Assembly (NCBI RefSeq): GCF_963678635.1
Contig: NC_087063.1
Span: 49,675,220 to 49,735,219, forward strand
Source of the DNA: Symsagittifera roscoffensis
Taxonomy: Eukaryota > Xenacoelomorpha > Acoela > Convolutidae
DNA: 60,000 nucleotides
Direction: 5' to 3'
Shown here: positions 37,737-46,870 of the stretch, piece after piece
Position numbering within the stretch: the first letter of the stretch is position 1
Layout: the number at the start of each line of letters is the position of its first letter
Translations under genes and position numbers: made by a program
The notes under the pieces: generated by a model
The model's database searches: none
The model's input: only the letters and a program-made list of their open reading frames with translations
Told to the model about the DNA's origin: nothing

Positions 37737-39158
37737 CTAGCATATGCTCAGATAGTATTTTTTATGTGAGTAAACCTCTATGTCAGTTTCTGAAAATATC
37801 ACATGTACAAGTGCGTACAACTCTCTCGGATGTAGTTTTCCCCTATTAGGATCATATACTGGTAACGAGAGAGAGGTCACTCCTCTCTCAACCAAAAAAT
37901 CCCCAAGTCGAGTCAAGGCCAATACCAAGCTCTCTGGATCTACTTGTTGCCTATCAGTGGCCTTGGTAACCAGGAAACGCAAATAGTTCCCTGGTATCTG
38001 TGATGCGACAGGGGGCAGCGCTATCATCCCTCCCACACCAGGCCTCTGTTTCCATAAAAATTCGATGTTCTTATACTCTCTTTTGAAATCAGCCGCTAGT
38101 GCTGTTTTGAAGCTTACGTCCGCGGTTATCGCTATAGCGCACGTGCGTTCCGTGAGTATGAAATCGTTGTCCGTTATGACGATATTGTTTGAATAATGGT
38201 TCGGTGGGTCAAAATACGATTCAAAAATTCGTCCAAATGGTGGTTTTTTAGCATTCTCGCCCTCTGTCTCTAGTTCTCCGGTTTCTCTTGCCGATTTCAA
38301 TTTTTTTATTATCAGATTTTCGGTATGGGTGAGTCCTACCCCCACTCCTCGGACAAAAATATCCATCGACGTCCCCGTCGATCGCCCAAAGTCTAGGAGA
38401 TCGAGGTTGGATTGTGGAACACGTAGAGGACCATCTGGGGCGAGCCAGTTGGACTCGGTATTGTCATGACTGACGTATTTGATGCCGTCTTTATCGACGT
38501 CCTGAATCGTCAGGATCGTCTCTCTTGGATCTGTCGGTAGATCATGGAGCCACTCGAGCACCCGCAAGTTCGTTAGTTCTTGTTCATGAGTCTGTTCCGC
38601 TTCTGGTTCGAACTCCACTTCCGGTTCTGATCGATCGTCGATCCAATCCTGATCCATGTCATTCACCAATTCGATTTCTTCTAGCACCGCCACTTCGTCC
38701 AGTCCTACCAGCGAGTCCATCATGTCACTTACAATTATCCTGTCTACGACGAAATCCTCGCCGTACGGATTGTATTTCTTCTTGTTTTTTCCTCTCTTGC
38801 TCTGGCGTGTTTCCATAGTGAGAGGAAAGTCAGGCTGTTTTCCTTTGTCAATTTCGATTTGTTCCGGGGAGTCCCAGTCTTCCTCGGCATAAGTTAGAGT
38901 TTCATCGTCCACCTCTACTCGCTCGGTCAACTCCAGATCCAGTGGTAGGTCGCAATCGTCCACCACCTCAGTCCCGTCGTTTTTGTCGCGAGAACCCCTC
39001 TCATTCACCTCACAAGCAGGATCCACTATCAAATAGTCTCCCTCTTGCATATCCGCTGGGATGCACCAGTCCTCTGACGAGGCATTGTGTGGTTTGATAT
39101 TTTCGTAATGAGCTGCTCTTCCAGTGCTTAATCGATATAAGCGACCTCCTTGGTGCAC
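37737..39158 (-). pseudogene. Polyprotein C-terminal extension with macro-like domain
   Basis: The final 473 codons, open and ending at 37737, follow the integrase after a frameshift at about 39160. Residues 1-45 complete the integrase C-terminal module (RLYRLSTGRAAHYENIKPHN). Residues about 50-200 are acidic and low in structure. Between them lies a basic patch RQSKRGKNKKK (118-128), followed by PYGEDFVVDR. Residues about 320-466 read like a macro domain of the ALC1/TARG1 type. They show a strand CAIAITAD followed by helix TALAADFKREY, a strand GGMIALPP, the strand FLVTK, helix ESLVLALTRLGDFLVERG, strand TSLSLPVYDPNRGKL, helix ELYALVHVIFSET and a final strand DIEVYSH. The glycine-rich GxG phosphate loop after the LP is replaced by YDPNRGK, and the aspartate needed by TARG1 has no clear counterpart. 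ADP-ribose binding is therefore plausible and hydrolase activity doubtful. A profile search would decide. Confidence 0.75.
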
Positions 39159-39160
39159 CT

Positions 39161-40209
39161 GTTATCTGAAATGGACAACGCCATTTCTTTAATAGTTTCT
39201 TGGTTCCTTTTGGTGGAACCACTTCCTGGAACACCCAAACGTAGTCGCCAATTGAGTAGGCTTTTGCATCGGCTGTCCTTTTATCAAACCTCCTTTTTTG
39301 TCAAATTTGCGCCTGTTGCGTGTTCCTCCTGCATAAGTCATTGAGGTCCTGCTGTCTTCTAATAACATCCCGCACGTACGTTTGCGGTGCTGTTCTCTTC
39401 CCCTCATATTCAGGGTAGAGAAACGTCAACGGAATCGTTTTTTCGTGACCCGTTAGCATCATGTGCGGACTTATTCCCGTGGTGGAATGCTCCGTGCTGT
39501 TGTAAGCACCCATCACTTGCGGCAAGTGCTTGTCCCAGTCATCCATGTAGCGTGAGCAATAGACTCTCAGCATGGATACCAGTGTGCGATTTTGCCTCTC
39601 GACTAGGCCATTCGTTTGCGGGTGATAAGTGGTCGAGTGGGCCTGCGCTACCTGCGACCTTTTCATTAACTTCTTCGTGAGATCACCCACGAATGCTTTG
39701 CCATTGTCCGATTGGAATGTGATGGGGCAGCCATGCCTCGCTATCCACACATTTATCAAATGATCGCATGTTTCTTCCGCCGATGCTGTCATGCAGGGTG
39801 CTGCCTCCGCATACTTCGTAAAATGGTCGATCATTACCAGCACCTGATTATAGCCCAGTGCTGTCATGCAGATTTTCTGATGATCAATTTGCACCACTTT
39901 GTTGAATCCCGACGACTCTATTGACTGTAGGGGGAACCTTAGTTTCCTGGGATCCTTCGCCTGCTGACATGACAGGCACGCGGCAATCCACTTCTCACAA
40001 GTCTTCTTCAATCCCGGCCATTCGAATCGTTTCTGTATCCTGTTGTACACATTGTCCATGCCTTGATGGCCCATCTGATCATGTGAGCGAAAAAGCAATT
40101 TGGTCTGGTACAACTGTGGTAACACCATCGAATTGTATTTATAAAGGACTTTGTCCTCCTCTTTACGTTTACAGGGTACGATTCCGTCCTTGTTCAGGTA
40201 CAACAAGTC
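39161..40209 (-). pseudogene. Integrase domain
   Basis: Inserts the cDNA into the host genome. The N-terminal H2C2 zinc module is visible as H42, H47, C77 and C80 (HDQMGHQG ... CLSCQQAK), counting from 40206. The rve catalytic core has D108 (QIDHQ), D167 (FQSDNGKAF) and E203 (NGLVERQNRTL), so the DDE triad is present. The frame is interrupted by a TAA just before the domain (40210-40212) and by a TGA at 39301-39303. The same frame then continues through the GDYVWVFQ/PPKGTKKLLKKW module to a frameshift at about 39160. All key catalytic residues survive, so decay is mainly by stops. Confidence 0.9.
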
Positions 40210-41247
40210 TTATCTCTTCAGGTAGAATTGCTTCAAGATCTTGTAGCTGTCTTCTTCCAAATCTCCCTTATCAGATGCTCCATTCTCGATCCATCTCTTC
40301 AGACTGCCCGTCATTCTATCATTTCGTTGAGCCCTTAGGAGATCCGACAGCCTGTAGGGCTCGAAGGTATCAGACTCCCCGGACATTGTCTCATCCCCGG
40401 ACGAAAAATCTGGGCTCGGTTCGTATTCTTCTCTCGCATCCGTGAAATGCACTTTCCTCGCGAAGCTAGATCTCGACCTGATCCTGACTTCCTCAGTGGC
40501 TTGGCTGTGATTCAGTGTCCCATGTTCAGTGAACGAAGTTCTCAACAAGACCTCTTTTGGCATCGAGCTCACCAGCTGGTTGACTATCGCCTCGGCTGCG
40601 AATGGCGCCTCGGCTGCGAATGGACACTGGCCTCGGCTGCGAATGGACACTGGCCTCTTCTCTGTTATCTCAGTGACAGTCAACCGCTGCATGGTCTCCA
40701 TCCACTCACGATCATGCCTATCCACTTCCCTGTCCAACAAGTCACGGAGCTTCCCCATGACGTCCGGCGCCACGTTCACCGTCCTGTTCAATAGAGCCAT
40801 TCTGTTTATACCCAGCCTGGTAAGTTCTTGCTGTACCAAATTGGATCGGACTAGCAGATCCAATGGAACGGGCTCGCCTCTGGCTAAAGTCTTTATCTCT
40901 GCGGCCGTCTCCACTGGAAGGTCAGGGTGTCCGGGTATAGGATGCCCAGACTTGTCTAACCACCTAGTAAGTGGCAGTTTGTCGTAGGTTTCCTTGTCCA
41001 GAAATGAAAACCCGTCTTTGATTTCCGATTGGTTAGCCTGCTTCTCCTCGAGGCGCTCATAGAATTCTGTCTTTTTACTGAGGCTATCTGCGTTCTGGTG
41101 CTTGTCACGGGTACGGTGCTCTATGATAATGTGGTATCCATCCAGGCGCACGATCCAACGACCAATATAACTTTTGTCCATCGAATAGGTTTTCAGCCAG
41201 GCAAGGGCACGATTATCCACACGTAACTTGAAGGGAGCACTCCCCAA
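40210..41247 (-). pseudogene. RNase H C-terminal part and pol linker
   Basis: Continues the pol frame after a TAA at 41248-41250. The first 60 residues hold the rest of RNase H: the conserved aspartate in LRVDNRALAWL and the HQNADSLSKK motif with its aspartate. The remaining about 280 residues form an acidic, low-conservation linker to the integrase. The linker has a short repeat encoding FAAEAPFAAEA (about 40588-40655) produced by tandem copies of 'gcctcggctgcgaatgg'. It ends at a TAA (40210-40212), beyond which the same frame continues. Confidence 0.85.
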
Positions 41248-42192
41248 TTAGGCCCTGTATTTTTCCACGAAAGTGATCACCGCGAACATCTCCGCTTTTG
41301 GTGCGCCGTACTTCATCTCAGTATCACTCAGGACTTTAATCCCGTAGGCTATCGGACGAAGAACCGTTCTCCCGTTCCACTCCTGCTCCTGGTGAAGTAT
41401 GCCCGATATCGCAACCACTGATGCATCCGTGTCCAGCACGAACATCCCCTTCTCTGTTGGCATACCGAGGACCGGTGCCTCCCAAAGTTCACGTTTGATG
41501 TTCTCAAATGAAACTTGTGCTTCATCAATCCAAGTGAACTTTTTGCCCTTGTTTCTCATCAACCGCTGCATGGGGTATATTTTGTCAGCATACCCCTTGA
41601 TGAATTCTCGATAATAAATAGCAAATCCCAAAAAACTCATCAGCTGTGTATCTGTTTTAGGTGCCTTCCAGGTCAACACCGCTTCAACTGCTTCAGGATC
41701 TGGTCTCACTCCATGTTTATCCACCAGGCGGCCCAGATACTTTATGGAATCTCTGAGGATTTCACACTTAGAGGGTTTACATTTCAGACCCGCCTGCTTC
41801 ATGCAAGAAAACACCTCATCCAACCTCTCTATGTGGTCTTCTAAGATTGGTGTTGCAATCACGACATCATCGACATAACACATGATGAGATTCCCGTATT
41901 TCTTAGTGACGCTCGTGAGTGCCTGGCCCATCAGTCGCTGGAATGTAGCCGTCGCGTTGCACAATCCGAACGGCATCCTCTTCCACTGGAACAATCCCAG
42001 CTCGCACGCGAAGCCTGTTTTCTCTCGATCTTGCTTTCTGAGTGGCACTTGCCAGAACGCAGAGCCCAAATCCAACGTCGTGAAGAACTTTGCGTCTCCC
42101 AGCTTGGATAGGCTCTCATCGATGCGGGGAATCGGGTATGCGTCCTTTATAGTCACTGCGTTCAGATAACGGAAATCACAACAAAACCTGAG
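41248..42192 (-). pseudogene. Reverse transcriptase core and RNase H start
   Basis: Copies element RNA into DNA. Counting from 42156, the motif TTLDLGSAFWQVPL (26-39) carries the first catalytic aspartate, GFACELGLFQWKRMPFGLCN (48-67) is the next conserved block, and YVDD (94-97) is the catalytic box. Connection and RNase H follow, with FVLDTDAS (239-246) and the acidic residue in PKAEMFAV (287-294). The frame opens just after the TGA-TAA pair at 42193-42198 and ends in a TAA at 41248-41250. All catalytic residues seen are intact. Confidence 0.95.
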
Positions 42193-42804
42193 TTATCACC
42201 CTTTCTTTTTCGCCATGACCACGCCACAAGCCCACGGAGACTTCGACGGCTCGATCATGTCATACTCCATTAACATCTCGATTTCCTTCCTACACGCTTC
42301 TGACTTGTGAGGGGTCATTCTTCTCGCCCCTTCCCTATGAGGTACCGAGCCCTCTTCTATCTCAATGTCGTTTTCTACAAAATTACAGCAACCTATGTCG
42401 GCCTTATGTTTCGAAAAAACTCCTGCGTTCCGACTTAGCACCGCTCTGAGCGAATCTAGTTCCTTGTCTGATATTTTACCCTTCAAATGTTCTATCTGAG
42501 GTAGTACCGGTTTATTCGCTGCTAACTCTGTTTCTGTCGGCCTCTTGGGAAAGTTGGAACAACTAGACAGCCCATCATCTGTTTCCAACTTCATTGAAAA
42601 CAATTTCCTAGAAAATTTCAATTCCTTTACTCTCTTCATTATACATTCTTGGTTCGCATGCAATGGACATTTAGTTTCACCAAACTTTTTCAAGTTCTCC
42701 ACACTCTGAAAGTCTGTGTTCAGAGGCAAAGCATAGCCAAGTTTCTTTCCCCTCTGTATTGTCACTTTTGTTGCTTCTGTGTTCAACAACACACTCACAC
42801 ACCA
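42193..42804 (-). pseudogene. Protease-RT linker and RT N-terminus
   Basis: The frame holds a linker (TKVTIQRGKKLGYALPL), then the lead-in to reverse transcriptase (EGSVPHREGARRMTPHK, EIEMLMEYDMIEPSKSPWA). It ends in VVMAKKKG followed by two consecutive stop codons, TGA and TAA (42193-42198), exactly where the family continues into the next RT block. The upstream boundary is a frameshift somewhere near 42.8 kb, judged from where each frame stops looking like the family. A free start codon is not expected, as this is internal pol. Confidence 0.85.
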
Positions 42805-43164
42805 CACCTGGTACCAGACATACCTGTCTGACATTGCTGAGTTCATTCAAGTTCCTCATCCTAAACGTCGCTACTACGGCTTGGTTTGGTTTTAATCTAA
42901 CTTTTTGATCCAGAAAAATCGGCACCTTGGCCTGGTTAATTAAGATCTTATTAAGGGGTTTCTTTTCATACTTTCTCTCAGGATCCTTGATCCTAATCAA
43001 CGCGTCATTGAGATCGATCGTGAGATCGAAGTTGCATACGAAGTCCCTTCCTAAGATGAACTGATCGGATTCGTCCAAATTCTCCTCTACTAGGAGCTCA
43101 TCCAAAGATGTCTTCCTCCGAGCTGCAGTGAAATGATCGGGGTTCGTCAAGTCACATAGATCGC
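42805..43164 (-). pseudogene. Protease C-terminal half
   Basis: Read in a different frame from both neighbours. It holds VEENLDESDQF, then ILGRDFVCNFDLTIDL, the conserved late segment of retroelement aspartic proteases (the hydrophobic-LGRDF motif), and continues with KVPIFLDQKVRLKPNQAVVATFRMRNL. The plus-strand element at 59.36-60.0 kb shows the same order without a break, which supports frameshifts here at about 43.16 and about 42.8 kb. Confidence 0.85.
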
Positions 43165-44220
43165 TCCCTGATTGGCAGCTGCCAACTTGATGTTTGTCGG
43201 TATGAGATCCGACCTCTCGAATCCCATGTCGGTCCAAGTTTTGACTGGCATGACACTAACCACTGCTCCCGTGTCTAGCAGTCCCTTTACTGAAAGTTGT
43301 CTGCCTTGCACGTCCAGCACGTGTGCGGCCAGATCGGCCTCGCAACCTATGTGCACCGCATCTTGTTCGAGCATGGCGTTGTGTCCGATTCGTCTAACCT
43401 TCAGCTCCTCTTGACCAATGTATATCCGGCCAATCTGATCGTTCGCATCAGTTATGTGAGCTTTTGTGTAGATATTGATGCCATCCACATTCATTAGAAT
43501 CAGGTATGGGCCATGGACATCGATGTAATGTCCATCCACTTTCATCAGCCTCGGACCTCCAGTTGTGAGCAGCGCTCGCACTGCCCTGGAGTCCAGTTTG
43601 GGATCTTTCTCCTTCAGGTAGTCTGCATAAATGTCCAGGTGGACTAGTGTAATCTCGGATGGTTCACTCAAGTTCTTGACCACCTGGTGCCCTGCGACTG
43701 AGATAATGGACATTATTTTCGTCCCCTCCTTCGTCATGCCGAAAGTTCTCCCAGATATAACGTTCAGTTTTAGTCCCTGCTTCCTGGGTTCCTCTTTGTC
43801 TTCTATTTTCGTCGTTTTACCCAGAATATTAAAACTTTCCCGAAGATCAGTGCTCTCCAGCTCCGACCTTACCCATTGCTCCATTTTTTTCGTGGCTAGC
43901 TCCTGTTTGACATTCTTCAACGCTGTCCTTGCCGCCAGACCGTAATCCACTTTGAGTGGGCTAGCCGACTCTACCTCCAGGTTCGACGCTACCACCTCGT
44001 CAGGCAGTGTCTTTACCTTCTTAGTCGTAAAAGTGCTCGGTGTCGTCTCCTTTATCCGAGACTCGGCCTCGTTCATCAGACGTGCTCGACTAGCCTTGAC
44101 ACCCGAAAGCGCCTCTTCGTGGCGGGGATGTTTCGCGTCCGCCACTGCATCCCAAAACTGAGTGCAATCCGACTTGAAGTGTCCTTCCAAATTACAGAAG
44201 AAGCACCTCGGACCATATTT
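43147..44220 (-). pseudogene. Gag zinc knuckle, spacer and protease active site
   Basis: Opens with a CX2CX4HX4C knuckle CFFCNLEGHFKSDC (44164-44205), which in gag proteins binds genomic RNA. Then come HPRHEEALSGVKASRARLMNEAESR and about 200 residues of spacer, and the start of the aspartic protease with GLLDTGAVVSVMP. The DTG catalytic triad lies at about residue 306 counted from 44190. The frame fails shortly after LAAANQGAI (43147-43165). The 5' edge at 44220 is a deletion junction, and the first zinc knuckle found in the plus-strand relative is absent. Confidence 0.9.
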
Positions 44221-45020
44221 CGGGTGAAGTGTGTGGCCAACATCGTTTTCAACCCCTCACTCTTTACTCCGTCCATGAACTTCGAAGCAATCGCCAAGTT
44301 TCGCTCGGATATCCTCTCATCGGGATTGCTTCTCCCCCTAAGCAATTCAAGGTCGTCCAAAATTTTTTCTATGGATTCGTCATCTCTTTGACACCTCTTT
44401 TTGAACTTCAGCATAGCCTGGTGCCCTTGTACTCCAGAGCCGAAACGATTCAGCAGGATGTCGAATATCTTGCGAGCGCTGTCTCTCTCATTGGCTCTTT
44501 TCGCCATTACACAATTTAGTGCAGTACCCTCCAGGTTACTCGTTAGCGCGCTGCACTCTTGTTTCTTGGAGAGACCCTCTTCCTCAAAGTGTAACTTCAT
44601 CATTTCTATCCAGGTATCAATGCAGTCGTCTGACTCGTCTGTGTATGACTTCGGCTTTTTCAGTGTCCTTCTTGACCTCTTTCCTCTCTCGGTTGACTTC
44701 GAGAGTTTGGTGATGAATGTCTCGAGAGATCTGTTCAGAGGCTCAAACATCGAAGCATACATCGTCGTGTCCTGTGAGACTGTAGTCAGATCTGGCACTG
44801 GACTGACTTGTGGCACAGTTGGCAACCTTGTCTCCGGGGTATCATCTGCCTCCGGCGGGACTTGGTTCGTCCAGCCAGGCCTCGACGGGGCTGCCCTTGG
44901 CCGCTCCTTGTTTCTAGGTTCGTAGTTCGTTCTCGAGCTTTGCTGGGCTCTGGCATTGCTGCCCGTACCATCTCCATCATTCGCATGGCGTGAGCGCTCC
45001 CTTTGGTTGGAACGCTCCTG
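44221..45020 (-). pseudogene. Gag capsid-like region
   Basis: Continues the gag frame after the TAG at 45021-45023. A proline- and arginine-rich linker is followed by a helical retrotransposon gag capsid-like region: IDTWIEMMKLHFEEEGLSKK, ILLNRFGSGVQGHQAMLKF and IASKFMDGVKSEGLKTMLAT. It aligns block by block with the plus-strand element (57.95-58.36 kb). At about 44221 the reading passes directly from the end of the capsid (LATHFT) into KYGPRCFFC in another frame. Relative to the plus-strand copy about 310-320 bp are missing. Confidence 0.88.
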
Positions 45021-46094
45021 CTAATTGCTCCCATTCAAGATCGCGTCAAGCTTCCGCATCATTAAGTCAGATTTGGCATCTAACCTTTTTTCCAGGCTAG
45101 TCATCGTGTGGGCATAGGTACTATCATGATCGTTCAACAATCGCTCGATCTCTCTCGTCATCCTAGCCTCTCTTTCCTCTGACTCCTTGTTTGCCTGTGC
45201 CAGGCTCTCCGCCAGGCTTTGATCGGTGTTGCGAATCAATTGAGCCTGATCAACCCTCGCCTGCGACTTCACGTGCGTTAGTTCATCTCTCAAATTCTCT
45301 CGACCCTGGTGAGCTCTCTCGTCAACTTGATCTATTCTCTCGGTCATGTCCCGTCTCAGTTCATCCAGACCATTCATTACGCCAGCGAACATGTCACTTA
45401 TATCGCCACTGGCCCCAAATGACGGGGTTAGTCCCAAAGAAGATGAGGTCAACTGCAGCTGCAGCTTGGTACTTGATGACGCACCGCCTTTTTGCTTGGT
45501 CATCGACGTCATCAATCTGTCGAACGTTGATGACGCTCCCATCGTTATCGCATCTGACATGGGCCTGGTCGGCGAGGCGGTCGACGCCTTTCTGCTCATG
45601 TCGTTTCTTGGGCACGGTGTGAAGTTCACGTCCGGATGGGTTATCTCCGGGTGGTCATAACCGGAAGATAAACCTTCAGTTCGTAGTGACGCCATGCGCT
45701 CATCGTACAAAGATATCCAGCTCTTCTTGGCCTTCGAACCCGGTTGTTCTTCACTCGGGCTTATGCTCGACATCATCGCGTTGTTGCTCTGCTTGGCCAG
45801 AGATAAGTGGGTGTTAGCTGGGTGTGAAAATTCTCTTCTCCACCTATGACTCTTGGTCTCCGATTTGGACATTCCCCTGAATAACACTTCCTCTCGCGGC
45901 TCGACCTCGGAACGCCCTGAGATCTCCTCCGTCCTCTCAATTTCCTCCCGCTCGAGTTCCTCGTTCGGCTCAAAGTCGGGTCGAATAAGCGTCCGTTCTC
46001 CTTCGTCAAAGGGGTCCACAAGCGTTTCGCTCGCGGTTCCGGCCTCGGCGCGCCGCCTTTGATCGCCATCGAGGTTTTTCTTGCTCCTTAGTTT
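45021..46094 (-). pseudogene. Gag N-terminal region with coiled coil
   Basis: An ATG at 46092-46094 (MKLRSKKNLDGDQRRR) is the best start. The frame is open upstream to a TAG at 46239-46241 but has no earlier ATG. The protein begins basic, then acidic, and contains the segments WISLYDERMASLRTEG and TASPTRPMSDAITMG. It ends in a long helical stretch of about 110 residues with heptad-like hydrophobics (MNGLDELRRDMTERIDQV through TSLEKRLDAKSDLMMRKLD), probably a coiled coil for gag assembly. An in-frame TAG at 45021-45023 follows LNGSN, and the same frame continues beyond it. Confidence 0.85.
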
Positions 46095-46238
46095 CATTTC
46101 GCTCACTGAAAGATCAGGTTGACCTTTAGTCGATTCGTTTTCAGCAAACACGTCGGAAGCGCAGCTAAACAAGGACTGGCTACGCCTAGTTTTAAATTTT
46201 TGCGTGTTTCCCCTGCTCAGCCTGGGAATCTTAGTAGT

Positions 46239-46870
46239 CTATCCTAACGAGTCCCTGCGTTGCATACTTTGTGACAAATAACAATATTCCTATAATTTAA
46301 TGGCGATGCACACGTACCGCAAACAAGTTCAAGTTAAATTACTTAACGCTCCCTCTTCGATCTCGTAAGTATCAAAAATGTCTCTTAGATTTCTCAATGA
46401 CAATCTTAGTGACCCAGCTAAAGTTACACACACAGGGCCTACACAGTATTGATATAATGCTAATTCAAATTGTATAGTATAACGGTATCATTAAATTTTC
46501 ACAAGATATAATCAATACACAAAACACAATTGATAATCAGATAAGAATATCCTATAGGTGACAGCGACCTTTCGTCAGTATCAATTTACCGCCACACTCT
46601 TATCAAATCACTGCTTTGTTAAAATCAAACAATTTTTGGTAAAAAGCAGTGATGATTTCGAAACAGATCAATAAAACTTAGTCTTAAAGAAAAAAACTTC
46701 CCTCAATCGGAACGATCCGAAAGAACAAAGCCCAGGACACAATCTTCTCAAGTGAGTGTGTATTTGCCTAATACAACCACCGAGGTCTTCTTTTAGGTGT
46801 CCTGCGATTGCCCGAGCTGTCCTATTAAGTAGCTCAAGGCAACCACACAACCAAAATCACAATAAAAAAA
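46239..46870. other. Candidate 5' untranslated/LTR region, unresolved
   Basis: AT-rich, non-coding DNA immediately upstream of the minus-strand gag. A 5' LTR is expected here, but I could not match it to a direct repeat beyond the pol end or recognise a primer-binding site. No gene is visible. Confidence 0.35.

Larger units (their letters stand above)
37737..46238 (-). mobile_element. Degenerate Ty3/gypsy-like retroelement with macro-like C-terminus
   Basis: Minus-strand element with the domain order gag, protease, reverse transcriptase, RNase H, integrase, long C-terminal extension. The pol order with integrase last is that of the Ty3/gypsy group. Disabling changes visible by reading frame: an in-frame TAG in gag (45021-45023), a gag deletion at about 44221, frameshifts at about 43.16, 42.8 and 39.16 kb, adjacent TGA and TAA in reverse transcriptase (42193-42198), TAA in RNase H (41248-41250), TAA before integrase (40210-40212) and TGA near the integrase end (39301-39303). 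No LTR pair, primer-binding site or target duplication could be identified, so the outer limits are those of the coding part only. Confidence 0.9.

Noticed and set aside
39387-46062. Plus-strand frames of 60-174 codons across the retroelement
   Set aside because: Antisense shadows of gag-pol, which has clear protein motifs on the minus strand.
37508-46575. 12-bp match 'cgctgtcacct' near both ends of the minus-strand retroelement as an LTR
   Set aside because: The two copies are in inverted, not direct, orientation and too short; likely chance.
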